NCBI RefSeq assembly: GCF_000013025.1 | Contig: NC_008358.1 | Coordinates: 2,232,001-2,296,000, forward strand | Direction of reading: 5' to 3' | DNA: 64,000 bases | DNA from: Hyphomonas neptunium ATCC 15444 | GTDB taxonomy: Bacteria > Pseudomonadota > Alphaproteobacteria > Caulobacterales > Hyphomonadaceae | Shown here: piece by piece, positions 52,598-62,034 of the stretch | How positions within the stretch are numbered: position 1 is the first letter of the stretch | Layout of the letters: each line of letters opens with the position of its first letter | Translations under genes and position numbers: made by a program | Notes under the pieces: model-generated | Told to the model about the DNA's origin: nothing | Seen by the model: only the letters and a program-made list of their open reading frames with translations | Database searches by the model: none

Positions 52598-55500
52598 TTA
52601 TCCTGCCGCCTCCTCTGGCGCCAGCTGTTTACCCCGCTTTGCGAGTTGCAGAACTGTAACGGTTAGAGACGGGAGAAACGTCAGCGTAACAACGATCATC
52701 CCGAGGATACCGAAGAGCACGATAGCGCCGACGCCGCGATAGAGTTCGCTGCCGGCGCCCGGAACCAGCACCAGCGGCAACAGACCGACAATGGTCGTCA
52801 CGCTCGACATGAGCATCGGACGCAGACGCGACGCGACCGCCTCTGCCACGGCGCGGCGCGGATCGGCGCCGGCGATCTTCATATTCTCCATCGCGCGGTG
52901 AACAACCAGGATCGGATTGTTCACGACCGTGCCCATGAGGATCAGGAAGCCAAGCATGGAGATCATGTCGAACGACTGACTGATCGCTGGCAGGCCCAGC
53001 GCAGGAAGAAGGGCGCCCCCGGCATTGAGAAGCGTCAGCCCGACGATGCCGCCCGCGAAACCAAGCGGGATGGTCGCCATAACGAGCAAGGGATAGCCCC
53101 AATGGACGAAGATCGCGACGAGGAGGAGATAGACGATGAGGATCGCGACGGCGTAATTTTGCAGCAGCGCGCCCCGGGTTGCGTCCAGCTGATCAGCGGC
53201 CCCGGAAATATCGAGGGTCACCGAGGCGGGTATTTCGCCGGCGGCGCGCATCTGCGCGATGACGTCTTCCTCGACGATGGCGACCCCCCTTTCCAGCGGC
53301 ACGGATCGCGGCGGAATGATGTTCAATGTCACGGTCCGGCTGCCGTTGACCCGGCGGATGGCGTTGGTGTCCACCCGCTCGGCGACCTCTGCGATCGAGG
53401 AAAGCGGAATGATCGAGCCTTCGGGTGTAAAAAGCTGTAGCTGCCCCAGCCCGTCGGGATCGGCCGATTGCCCGGCGTCACTGAAAACGAACATATCGAT
53501 TTTGCGGTCGTCGCTATAAAACTCGTCCACAAAGGCACCGTCCGTGAGCGCCGCGACACTGAACCCGATCTCTTCGGCAGAGAAACCAATCTCGGCGGCG
53601 CGCGCCCAATCGGGACGTATTTCGATCATCGGCTGCGACAGGGACAGAGTTGCTGGATCGGACTGGATCATCGGATCTTCGAACACATCCCCGGCGCGGC
53701 GGAACACGGTGCTGGCGACCGCATAAATGGTTTCGAGGTCGGGCCCTGAGACATCGACATTGACGCTGCGGGTGCCGCCGTCATTGGAGGTGATAATGGA
53801 TCCGCGGGTGGCGAAGGCGCTCATACCGGGATAATTTTCATAAATCTCCGTCACTTTCCGTGTGAGTGCATCGATGTGACCGGGCGCCTTGGTGGTCGCC
53901 ATCATCCAGACACTCTGTGAGTGTGCGGTGATAATCAGGCGCCCGATCGCGGGGATCTCCGCCTCGCCGCGGGAATAAGCGTCCGGTGAGGCATCGAGAT
54001 AAGGGGTCAGTTCCTGTTCGATTTCGAGGGCAATCTCCTCCATCCGGGAGAGATTGTAGCCGGCCGGCGCGCTCATGATCGCGAAGATCCGCGCTTCTTC
54101 CCCCTCTGGCAGATATTCCGCCGGCGGTGTCAGGGCAAAGAGGATCCAGGCGCTCAGGCCTGCCGAACCGAGCATACAGGCGAGCCGGCGCGCCGTTGTC
54201 GCCGTCAGGCTTTCAACAGCGCGCGTGATCCATCCGTACACACCCGCGCGGTCTTCTGACACGAATTGCCCGGCCGGGACCTGAGGGGTCTGGCGGGGCA
54301 TCAACCGCGCGCCGAGGGTCGGCACCAGGGTCACAGAGACCAGCATGGAGGCGAGGATTGAGCCGGAGATGGCGAGCGCAACGTCTGAATAAAGCTGGCC
54401 CGCCTCCTGTTCGATAAAAAGGATGGGCAGGAAGACCAGGATCGTGGTCAGGGTCGAGGCCACCACGGCGGGCCACACATCCCGAACGCCTTCAATGGCG
54501 GCGCGAAAGCGGTCAAGGCCACGCCGCCGCGCCATATCGATGCTCTCCAGCACGACGATGCTGTTATCGAGCGTCATACCGATGGCAAAAGCGACGCCTG
54601 CCAGCGAGATGACATTGATTGTCCGGCCCGCAAGGAGGAGGCCGAGAAAGGCCGCGATGGTACAGATCGGAATCCCGATCACCCCGATCAAGGTCGCCCG
54701 GCCTGATCGGAGAAAAAGAAACATGACGAGCGTCGCGAGCGCCGCGCCAAGTCCGAGATTGGTCCAGACATTGCGGACGGACGCTTCGACATAGCCGGAA
54801 TCGTCAGTGATCAGCGTCATCTGCAAGCCCGCCGGATCGAGGACATCGGCATTGATCGCCGCCATTTCTTCGCGCACCGCGCGGCTGACCGCGATCACAT
54901 TGGCGCCCGACTCCCGGCGGAGTGACAACAGACGGGCCGGGCGTCCCTCATAGAGGAGAATTTCGCCGGGCTCATAATGGGCGAGCCGGACGGTCGCGAC
55001 ATCCGAGAGACGGACAATCGCCTCTTCGTCGCGCGAGAGAATGGTCGCCCCAATGTCGTCGACGTCCTCATACCGCCCGACGGTTCTCAGCAGATAGCTT
55101 CGCTTGCCGCTTTCGAGATCACCGCCGGAAACATCCCGGTTGCGAGCCGTGATTGCGTTGCGCACATCAGTCAGGCTCAAACGACGCTCGGCAAGGCGTC
55201 CGGCGTCGAGGAGGATCTGCACCTGCCGGGCCGGGCCACTGATTTCGGCCTGGGAGACACCGGCAACGCGTTCGAGCCGTCGGCGGACGTTCCGGTCCAG
55301 GAAATCGCCCATCATGTTCATATCGAGCGCGCGCGGATTGCCAGGCAGGGGGGCGAGCCGGAAATACATGAACGCCTGGTCCGAGAAGGACGTCGCATCA
55401 ACCCGGGGCTGGTCGACATTCAGAGGATAGGAGGGAACCTGGCTGAGAGCATTGTTCACCCGGATCAGGGTTTCGGTCAGATCGACGTCATGGGGGAATT

Positions 55501-55774
55501 CGAGTTCGATCATGGCCTGCCCGGCCGACACCGACGATACGAGTCGCTCCATGCCCGGGATCGTGGAGAGAAACTCTTCCTGCTCGAGCACAATCTCGCG
55601 CTCAACATCCTGGGGCGTGGCGCCGGGCCAGGTCGTCAGCACCATGATCGTCCGGACTTCCATATCCGGGATCATCTGCACGGGTATCCGGACCGCTGCC
55701 GCGACGCCGATGATGCACAGGATCGACAGGATCACCGTCATCAGCGTTCCGCGTTTGACAATTGCCTCAAACAT
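52598..55774 (-). CDS. RND efflux pump inner-membrane permease
   Basis: 1058 residues, full length for AcrB/MexF-type pumps. Twelve membrane helices in two halves with large periplasmic loops. The proton-relay aspartate lies in VAFAIGMTLDNSIVVLESI, and RRGLDRFRAAIEGVRDVWPAVVASTLTTILVFLPILF is typical of the HAE1 group. It is not the heavy-metal HME class by this motif. It follows the adaptor gene on the same strand and converges on the sensor kinase. Confidence 0.93.
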   Translation of the reverse strand: MFEAIVKRGTLMTVILSILCIIGVAAAVRIPVQMIPDMEVRTIMVLTTWPGATPQDVEREIVLEQEEFLSTIPGMERLVSSVSAGQAMIELEFPHDVDLTETLIRVNNALSQVPSYPLNVDQPRVDATSFSDQAFMYFRLAPLPGNPRALDMNMMGDFLDRNVRRRLERVAGVSQAEISGPARQVQILLDAGRLAERRLSLTDVRNAITARNRDVSGGDLESGKRSYLLRTVGRYEDVDDIGATILSRDEEAIVRLSDVATVRLAHYEPGEILLYEGRPARLLSLRRESGANVIAVSRAVREEMAAINADVLDPAGLQMTLITDDSGYVEASVRNVWTNLGLGAALATLVMFLFLRSGRATLIGVIGIPICTIAAFLGLLLAGRTINVISLAGVAFAIGMTLDNSIVVLESIDMARRRGLDRFRAAIEGVRDVWPAVVASTLTTILVFLPILFIEQEAGQLYSDVALAISGSILASMLVSVTLVPTLGARLMPRQTPQVPAGQFVSEDRAGVYGWITRAVESLTATTARRLACMLGSAGLSAWILFALTPPAEYLPEGEEARIFAIMSAPAGYNLSRMEEIALEIEQELTPYLDASPDAYSRGEAEIPAIGRLIITAHSQSVWMMATTKAPGHIDALTRKVTEIYENYPGMSAFATRGSIITSNDGGTRSVNVDVSGPDLETIYAVASTVFRRAGDVFEDPMIQSDPATLSLSQPMIEIRPDWARAAEIGFSAEEIGFSVAALTDGAFVDEFYSDDRKIDMFVFSDAGQSADPDGLGQLQLFTPEGSIIPLSSIAEVAERVDTNAIRRVNGSRTVTLNIIPPRSVPLERGVAIVEEDVIAQMRAAGEIPASVTLDISGAADQLDATRGALLQNYAVAILIVYLLLVAIFVHWGYPLLVMATIPLGFAGGIVGLTLLNAGGALLPALGLPAISQSFDMISMLGFLILMGTVVNNPILVVHRAMENMKIAGADPRRAVAEAVASRLRPMLMSSVTTIVGLLPLVLVPGAGSELYRGVGAIVLFGILGMIVVTLTFLPSLTVTVLQLAKRGKQLAPEEAAG

Positions 55775-55827
55775 GTAGGGGGAATCCTTGCTCAGCTAGG
55801 ATGACAGAGAACGGACGGCTGTATGCG

Positions 55828-56928
55828 TCAGGATGCGTTGCGGACAATTTCCACGGCCTGTCCCGGCTGAAGGCCCTCATTGCCCTCTGTGACGACAGAA
55901 TCGCCGTCGCTCAGCCCGCGGCGGACTTCCACCCGGCCCGCAAAAGCGCGACCGGTTACGATATTGCGCTCCTGCGCGGTCAGGGCGCCCCCGGCACTGA
56001 CCACGACCCAGGCGGTCGTGCGCCCGTCGGGATGACGGATCAGCGCATCGCGCGGAATGACAGGATGGCGATTGCCGGTGGGCAGATGCAGGGTCACTTT
56101 CGCCGACAGGCCCGGCATCAGGGCAGCATTTTCATTCGAGACGACGATCCGGGCAAGAAAAGTCCGAGACCCCGGACTGGCGACAGGCACGGCGCTGAGG
56201 AGTGTGCCCTCAAGGGCGCTGCCCGGTTGCGCGTCCAGACGGACGGTTGCGCGCGCGCCGCCGGCGAGGCGCGGATAGAATTCCTGCGGCGCGGCGACAT
56301 CGATCCGCAGCTGGTCGAGATCCACCAGCTCGACCACCGGATCACCCGGCTCCACCCATGCCCCGGCTTCGGTAAAACGCTGAGCAACGACCCCGGCGAA
56401 TGGCGCCCGGATCTCATGCATGTCAATCAGCAGCGCCTGTTCGCCGGCTTCGGCTCGCAGACGTTCCAGCACAGCCCGATCCGTCTGGACCTCGGTCTCC
56501 AGCGTGCCGCGTTCGTCCTCGGAAACCGCGCGCCGCTCGGCGAGCCGGCGCGCCATCTCCAGCCGCCGTTCGGCGTCTACAAGTTCGGCTTCTGCCTGTC
56601 GCATGGCGGCCTGAGCTTGCCGGGAGGCAAGGCGCGCGCGCCGCGCATCGAGCGTCGCCAGCACACCCCCTGATGGGATACGATCGCCTTCCTCGACTTG
56701 AAGCTGCGCGATCTTGCCGGCGATTTCGGACGAGATCGGCGATCGTCGCGCCGCAGTAACGGTGCCGGTGAGCGTCAGTTGCTCGACAATCTCCTCGGTT
56801 TCGACCGCAGCGACGCTGACCCGCGCAGCGCCGGACTGCGCATAAGCCGGCAGCGCGCTCAGTAGAAAGAGCAGCAAACCGCTGCAAACCGGGGTGAATA
56901 AAAGAGTCTTCAGGGTGATCGAATGCAT
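55828..56928 (-). CDS. RND efflux periplasmic adaptor (membrane fusion protein)
   Basis: 366 residues from the ATG at 56928. Frames upstream lack family similarity. A signal peptide ends near AYA, then come the lipoyl/barrel-sandwich halves (ARRSPISSEIAGKIAQLQVEEGDRI and MHEIRAPFAGVVAQRFTEAGAWVEPGDPV) around a coiled-coil hairpin (about residues 105-175), and a beta-barrel/proximal domain. It links the RND permease, encoded 53 bases downstream, to the outer channel. Confidence 0.92.
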   Translation of the reverse strand: MHSITLKTLLFTPVCSGLLLFLLSALPAYAQSGAARVSVAAVETEEIVEQLTLTGTVTAARRSPISSEIAGKIAQLQVEEGDRIPSGGVLATLDARRARLASRQAQAAMRQAEAELVDAERRLEMARRLAERRAVSEDERGTLETEVQTDRAVLERLRAEAGEQALLIDMHEIRAPFAGVVAQRFTEAGAWVEPGDPVVELVDLDQLRIDVAAPQEFYPRLAGGARATVRLDAQPGSALEGTLLSAVPVASPGSRTFLARIVVSNENAALMPGLSAKVTLHLPTGNRHPVIPRDALIRHPDGRTTAWVVVSAGGALTAQERNIVTGRAFAGRVEVRRGLSDGDSVVTEGNEGLQPGQAVEIVRNAS

Positions 56929-57125
56929 CGGGGATCCTGCGCTTGGCCCGATTACCCTAACCAACAGGGTTGACGGTCGCCTGACGTCAAAATGACGATT
57001 CTGAAAGGATTGGGCGGGATCGAACCGGGCTGGCGCAAGGCAAGCCTGGTCTGGACACGTGTCTGAACACCGGGCACCCCCGCCTGCCCCGCCGGACATA
57101 CAATTCCTGTACAGACTATATTACA

Positions 57126-58040
57126 TTATAGGAATTTGGCGTCCGTCAACCCGACCGATACATTCCAGAGGCGGGCCGCGACGGCTTCGTCCAGTGCGTG
57201 TTTGGGCGGCCTTTCCTCCGCCGGATAGCCCCGTATTCCACCGGGTCCGCCGGGTCCGTAATAGGCACCGTCGCGCGCTTCGGGATCGGTCGCCGCGTAC
57301 AGCGTCGGCAACGCCCCCTGCCATGCGGGCTGAAACAGGAATGGCAGGAAGCGCCGAATTCTGCCATTGAGGCTCGATGGCCCCGCGCCATTCACGATGA
57401 GATCTGTCCGGGTAACGCCCGGATGCGCGGCAAGACTGGCGACACCCCAACCTCCCGCCCGGCTGCGCCGGCTCAGTTCGAGGGCAAACATCAGACAGGC
57501 GAGCTTTGACTGGCTGTAGACCGTCATCGGATGGTAGGTGCGCGTCGCCTGCAGGTCATCGAAATTGATCGCGCCCTGTCGCGCGGCGACGCTGCTGACG
57601 GTTACGATCCGCGGCGCCGCGCCGCGCTTCAGGAGCGGCAACAGGTGCGCTGTCAGCGCAAAATGACCAAGAAAGTTGGTTCCAAGCTGCAGCTCGAACC
57701 CGTCACGGGTCGTGCGCCGCGCGGGCGGATTCATCACGGCCGCATTGTTGATCAGCAGGTCAAGGCTGGTCCGCTCCCATGCGATTTCTGCAGCAAAGGC
57801 GGAGACGGATGACAGGTTTGCCAGATCGACCAGGCCAAACCGTACCCGGGCGCTCGGAACGAGCTTCCGGATCGCGGTAACCGCCGCAGCGCCCTTTTCA
57901 GAATTGCGTCCTGCGATCACGACCTCAGCGCCGGCGCGCGCAAGAGCCAACGCATCCTCGAAACCAAGTCCGCCCGTGCCGGTAACAACCGCGGAGCGAC
58001 CGGATTGCGATGGGATATTCTCAAGCGTCCATTTTTCCAT
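57126..58040 (-). CDS. SDR family oxidoreductase (retinol-dehydrogenase-like) with shortened glycine loop
   Basis: 304 residues from the ATG at 58040 with GAGATC upstream. Active-site residues are present: NNAAVM, VTVSSVAA (Ser) and YSQSKLA (Tyr, Lys). The nucleotide loop reads TGTGGLG, one residue shorter than the usual TGxxxGxG. The end (YYGPGGPGGIRGYP) matches the paralogue at 60141-61235. It diverges from the MarR gene, so MarR likely controls both. Confidence 0.85.
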   Translation of the reverse strand: MEKWTLENIPSQSGRSAVVTGTGGLGFEDALALARAGAEVVIAGRNSEKGAAAVTAIRKLVPSARVRFGLVDLANLSSVSAFAAEIAWERTSLDLLINNAAVMNPPARRTTRDGFELQLGTNFLGHFALTAHLLPLLKRGAAPRIVTVSSVAARQGAINFDDLQATRTYHPMTVYSQSKLACLMFALELSRRSRAGGWGVASLAAHPGVTRTDLIVNGAGPSSLNGRIRRFLPFLFQPAWQGALPTLYAATDPEARDGAYYGPGGPGGIRGYPAEERPPKHALDEAVAARLWNVSVGLTDAKFL

Positions 58041-58201
58041 GGGAGATCTCACCCTTTCAACCTTGATTCGAGCGCTCATTTTCTCAAATCACCCGCGCCG
58101 GAATTCGGCTTCAAAAATGACCGGCCGCGGACAAAGTGCCATACCGGAAATCACAGAAAACTTGCCAATTTCTGCATGCCAGCGGCCGGGCATTCTTCTT
58201 C

Positions 58202-58247
58202 TTGACAGATGTTAGGCTCCTAACTATTTTTTTGATAGGTTCCTAAC
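58202..58247 (+). promoter_or_regulatory. MarR-gene promoter with two palindromic operators
   Basis: TTGACA (58202-58207) and TATTTT (58225-58230) are 17 bases apart. Between them lies a perfect palindrome, GTTAGG-CT-CCTAAC (58211-58224). A second, near-perfect copy (GATAGGTTCCTAAC, 58234-58247) overlaps the expected transcription start. Both should be MarR sites, giving autorepression and possibly control of the divergent SDR gene. Confidence 0.75.
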
Positions 58248-58264
58248 AATAATCAGAATGGCCC

Positions 58265-58729
58265 GTGACACATTCAACTGACAAAATATTGCACCGCGAC
58301 CTGATCGGTGCCTGGAACAAGCGCTGCTATTTCGCGGGGCGCGCGGCGATAGAGACCGCCCTGCGCCCTTATGACCTGGGCTCCGTCCAGTGGTATGTGC
58401 TGTTCCATCTCGTTCATTCCGGTCCGATGATGCAGCGGGATCTGGTCCGATTTCTTCAGGTCGAACGCGCCACCCTGAGCGGCATTATCGCATCGCTTTT
58501 GGCAAAGGGGCTTATCACTCAGGCCCAGGACAAGACCGATCAGCGCCAGAAGCGCCTGCGTCTGACGCGGGCTGGCAAAAAGCTCTGGACCACGCTGCCG
58601 GATCTTTCGTTTATCCGTACGCTTGCGTTCGACGGCATCGACGATGCGGACCTCGCGACCGCGGTCAGGGTGTTGCAAACCGCGACGGAACAGCTCGAAG
58701 CCTATTCGAAGAAAGGAACCATGAAATGA
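58265..58729 (+). CDS. MarR family transcriptional regulator
   Basis: 154 residues starting at a GTG (58265). Winged helix segments MMQRDLVRFLQVERATLSGIIASLLAKGLITQ and the wing DKTDQRQKRLRLT are typical. Its GTG overlaps no other start and is 18 bases after the second operator. The stop overlaps the next gene's ATG (ATGA at 58726-58729). Confidence 0.92.
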   Translation: MTHSTDKILHRDLIGAWNKRCYFAGRAAIETALRPYDLGSVQWYVLFHLVHSGPMMQRDLVRFLQVERATLSGIIASLLAKGLITQAQDKTDQRQKRLRLTRAGKKLWTTLPDLSFIRTLAFDGIDDADLATAVRVLQTATEQLEAYSKKGTMK

Positions 58730-59541
58730 CGGTATTGGTAACCGGCGCGACCGGGCTCGTGGGAGCCCGGCTTCTTCCCCGCCTTTCAGACGCCGGCGTT
58801 AACTGCCGCGCGCTCCTGCGCAGCGGGAGCAAGGCGCCAGCCGGCGCGGAGGCGGTCGAGGCCGACCTGCTCAATCCCGAATCCCTCCCCAAAGCGGTAG
58901 CGGGCGTATCGGCGATCATTCACCTCGCGGCGGTGTTTCGTACGGCAGACGAAGACCTGATCTGGAAAAGCAATCTTGAGGGCACACGCAACCTGATCGC
59001 CGCCGCCGAGGCGCATGCGCCGGATGCCCGCTTCATTCTCGCAAGCACGTCCAATGTCTACGATGCCGACACTGTCCGTCCGGGCTGCGAAGATGATGCC
59101 GCGGAGCCCCGGCAGGCCTATCCGGCAAGCAAACTCGCGGCTGAACAGGCATTGCAGGAAAGCGGGCTGACCTGGTCGATTCATCGTTTCGGTTTCGTCT
59201 ACGGCGACCGGGATGGGCATCTTGAGGAATTGCCCAGATTGGTGGCCAACTTCAAAATGCACCCGGCGCAGCGCATGAGCCTCGTCCATCACCGCGACAT
59301 TGCAACCGCGATGACGCTTGCCCTTACGGGCGCGATGGACGGTCTTATCGTCAACATCGCGGACGATGCCCCAACGACACTTTATGAACTGGTGGGTATC
59401 GCTGGCGGAACAATGGAGACGTCCTCAGACCCTCTCGACCAACCGTGGCGTCTACACGTGAACGCGTCACGCGCACGCAAACTCGGTTTCCGGCCGACCG
59501 TAAGATCCGTGCACCAGGCGGTTGAGGAAGACCTCTTGTAG
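58726..59541 (+). CDS. NAD-dependent epimerase/dehydratase family protein
   Basis: 271 residues from the ATG that overlaps the MarR stop. An extended SDR: TVLVTGATGLVGARLL (cofactor), IHLAAVFRT, ASTSNVYD and YPASKLAAEQAL (Tyr-Lys). It is too short for a full sugar epimerase and may act as a general NAD(P)H-dependent reductase of the atypical class. Being in the MarR operon it is probably induced by a small aromatic or quinone-like compound. Confidence 0.88.
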   Translation: MTVLVTGATGLVGARLLPRLSDAGVNCRALLRSGSKAPAGAEAVEADLLNPESLPKAVAGVSAIIHLAAVFRTADEDLIWKSNLEGTRNLIAAAEAHAPDARFILASTSNVYDADTVRPGCEDDAAEPRQAYPASKLAAEQALQESGLTWSIHRFGFVYGDRDGHLEELPRLVANFKMHPAQRMSLVHHRDIATAMTLALTGAMDGLIVNIADDAPTTLYELVGIAGGTMETSSDPLDQPWRLHVNASRARKLGFRPTVRSVHQAVEEDLL

Positions 59542-59561
59542 GAAAGACGCCCGAGCCGAAA

Positions 59562-60071
59562 TCACAATGCCTTTCCGATCCAGGAATCGACAGACCAACG
59601 GCCCCCGCCCTGGAAAGAGATCAGCAGAGCGATGAATCCGAGGATGACTGGGTACTCGATCCCGCGGTCGATCCACGGATACGTCGGTCCGATCGCGACA
59701 CAAATGAACGCCATCTGCACGGCCAACATCGGCGCAAGCAGGCGCGTCGCCGCGCCTAACGCCACCGCGGCAGCGCCAAATGTCTCCAGCAGCGCCACGA
59801 AGAATGCCAGCTGCGGCGCAAACGGCAGGTGAAGCGCGGTTTCGATGAGGTGCGTCGTGCCCGCCATAGGATCGGCCATTGAGCCATGGGGTCTGTTCAA
59901 GATCTTCGGAATACCGTGGGTCAGGATCGTCAGACCGAAGGCAATCCGCAGCAGCGCATAGCTTATAGGTGTCGCCCGGTCATAAAGTGGCCCGAGCGAG
60001 GGAATCAACAAGGCGGGATCTGTCGACGGGCCCGATAGCTTGTGTTCTTTCAAAAGGGGGTATCCTTGCAC
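59562..60071 (-). CDS. DoxX family membrane protein
   Basis: 169 residues from a GTG at 60071 with four membrane helices: ALLRIAFGLTILTHGIPKI (DoxX signature), LAFFVALLETFGAAAVALG, LAPMLAVQMAFICVAI and IEYPVILGFIALLISFQ. DoxX-type proteins are linked with quinone or thiol redox stress. The gene follows the Tat-SDR gene on the same strand after 69 bases. Confidence 0.88.
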   Translation of the reverse strand: MQGYPLLKEHKLSGPSTDPALLIPSLGPLYDRATPISYALLRIAFGLTILTHGIPKILNRPHGSMADPMAGTTHLIETALHLPFAPQLAFFVALLETFGAAAVALGAATRLLAPMLAVQMAFICVAIGPTYPWIDRGIEYPVILGFIALLISFQGGGRWSVDSWIGKAL

Positions 60072-60140
60072 GAAATGGTCTGTCGTCTGACTGGTAGATG
60101 ACGCAAAGCGGGCGCCTGCGCCGGCACCTGCCCCTGGAAG

Positions 60141-61235
60141 TCAGCGCAAGGAAACAGTCCCTAACTGCTCGAGAGTTTCCCAAACGGTCGTGGCAAGTTG
60201 CGGATCGCGGGAATTGTCCGGAACCTGCGACACGCCCGGCAGTCCTCTGATCCCCATGAGGCCCTTAGGCCCGTAATAGGCCCCGCCCGCTGCTTGCGAC
60301 GAAACAGCCGCGTAGAGCGCCGGAAGCGCGCCCTGGGCGGCATCCTGAAACATGAAGGGCATGTTCCGGCGGCGCCACCCTTCCGCGCTGTCGAGCCCCG
60401 GCCCATCCAGAATGAGACTTGTGCGCGCCACGCCCGGATGCGCTGCAATACTGACAACGCCCCAGCCATGGGCACGACTGCGGCGTTCGCATTCAAGGGC
60501 CGCGATAAGGTGCGCCTGCTTGGAGTCGTTGTAAGCGCTCGCATACTCATAGGCGTTTTCCTGCTGCAAATCGTCAAGGTCGAGCGCGCCGAAGGCACTG
60601 CGCCCGCTACACATCCAGACAATCCGGGGGGCGTTGCCGTTGCGGAGAAGCGGCAGCAATCCGGCGGTGAGGGCGAAAGGGCCGATCGCGTTGGTCGCGA
60701 AAACCCGCTCAAACCCGTCGATGCTCTCCTGACGCTCCAGTGTTCCCATCGTGCCGGCATTATTGACCAAAAGGTCGAGGCCGTTGCCCGATGCCTGCAT
60801 CCGAGCCGTGAAGTCCTTGACGGATTTAAGGTCGGCGAGATCGAGCGTCTCGAACCGAACCCTTCCGGCGGGACTTTCGGCGCCGATCCTGCGGATCGCT
60901 TCTTCACCGCGCGTCTGATTGCGCGAAGCAATAATCACGTCGGCGCCCGCGCGCGCCAGACCGAGCGCGATATGGTAGCCCAGCCCGCTGCGATCTTCCT
61001 CCGGATACCCATTGGCACCGGTCACGAGCACACGGCGCCCGTTCTGAGGCGGGATGTCCTTATACGTCCAGTCGGGGATCTCCGATGATCCGGTCCAGAG
61101 CCGGGTCCCACCGATACCAACCGCAGCGATTGTTGTCCCGATGGCGGCCATTCCCAGGAGGGAGCGACGTGAGAGCCCTCCGCCACGGTGATCAGGCTCC
61201 GGCGGGGTTTGCCGGTAATCTTGGGGCGATGTCAT
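60141..61235 (-). CDS. Tat-exported SDR oxidoreductase with inserted glycine loop
   Basis: 364 residues. A Tat signal (LSRRSLLGMAAIG, residues about 21-33) precedes a short-chain dehydrogenase domain starting near residue 65. The cofactor loop reads TGAN, then GYPEEDR, then SGLG, a seven-residue insertion in the usual TGxxSGLG. Active-site parts remain: NNAGTMG, WMCSGRS and YNDSKQA. The domain is a paralogue of 57126-58040. Exported SDRs need cofactor bound before export, as Tat allows. The substrate is unknown. Confidence 0.88.
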   Translation of the reverse strand: MTSPQDYRQTPPEPDHRGGGLSRRSLLGMAAIGTTIAAVGIGGTRLWTGSSEIPDWTYKDIPPQNGRRVLVTGANGYPEEDRSGLGYHIALGLARAGADVIIASRNQTRGEEAIRRIGAESPAGRVRFETLDLADLKSVKDFTARMQASGNGLDLLVNNAGTMGTLERQESIDGFERVFATNAIGPFALTAGLLPLLRNGNAPRIVWMCSGRSAFGALDLDDLQQENAYEYASAYNDSKQAHLIAALECERRSRAHGWGVVSIAAHPGVARTSLILDGPGLDSAEGWRRRNMPFMFQDAAQGALPALYAAVSSQAAGGAYYGPKGLMGIRGLPGVSQVPDNSRDPQLATTVWETLEQLGTVSLR

Positions 61236-61335
61236 GTCGGATCTCCTAATCAGGGTTCAGCAAGACTAGCGGGTCGGCCCCTCCAGGCTATGCCGGATGC
61301 TCGAAGTTTCCTGCCTGATCCTGCAGGGCCCCGCC

Positions 61336-62028
61336 TTATGCCTGCTCCGGGAGGGCCACCAGCAGCGCAGCCGCCAGGCCAGTCTGCGCAGACGGCTGGC
61401 CGCCAGCCCGCGCCGCCCGCTGGAGCGCGCCAGTCGCTTCCTGATATACGCGGAAATGCGACGCAGACTGAGGGATGGCTGTGACCGGCCCCTCCGGATC
61501 GAAGGCGAGCGACCGGCAGGCAGCGGCAGAGTGTGAGGTGAAGGCGCGGCACGCGGGGGGACGCGCATCGTAAACCGTGCACAGATTGTCGTCGCCTAGC
61601 AGCGGGCATCGGTGTTTCAGGCGCGAGGGATCCGTCAGGGCACCGGCGGCCGCCGCCGCGCGCTCCAGATCCAGCCTCAACCCCGCCAGCCCTTTTGCAT
61701 CGAGGCGCCTGAGAACATGCGCGGCAACCGCCTCCGCGACACCCGGCGGCACCATCACATAGAGATGGCAGCACGCGCCACATCCTGCCGCGCACGCGCG
61801 AAGCGGCTGGTTCGGAAAATTCTCTGAAATTGCGGACGCGGCAGCGTCGGCAATCGTCATGGCGATGCGTGCCCGCTGGGCGGCCCCGGCGGCTTGCGCC
61901 AGCGCCGCCTGAAGCGCCTGCCTGAGATTTACAAAAACCTGTTCGTATCGCGTAGCAAGATCACGGGTCTGTTGCCCGATCAACGCGATCTCCTGCCGGA
62001 TCTCCGGAATAACACCCGTGGGCATCAT
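61336..62028 (-). CDS. YkgJ family cysteine-cluster protein
   Basis: 230 residues. The CxxCxxCC-type cluster is in ACAAGCGACCHLY, with further cysteines in HRCPLLGDDNLCTVYDARPPACRAF, matching the Fe/Zn-chelating YkgJ family. An N-terminal helix-rich part precedes it. Its role is not known. It lies between the DUF2147 gene (7 bases upstream) and the SDR gene. Confidence 0.87.
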   Translation of the reverse strand: MMPTGVIPEIRQEIALIGQQTRDLATRYEQVFVNLRQALQAALAQAAGAAQRARIAMTIADAAASAISENFPNQPLRACAAGCGACCHLYVMVPPGVAEAVAAHVLRRLDAKGLAGLRLDLERAAAAAGALTDPSRLKHRCPLLGDDNLCTVYDARPPACRAFTSHSAAACRSLAFDPEGPVTAIPQSASHFRVYQEATGALQRAARAGGQPSAQTGLAAALLVALPEQA

Positions 62029-62034
62029 CGCGCC

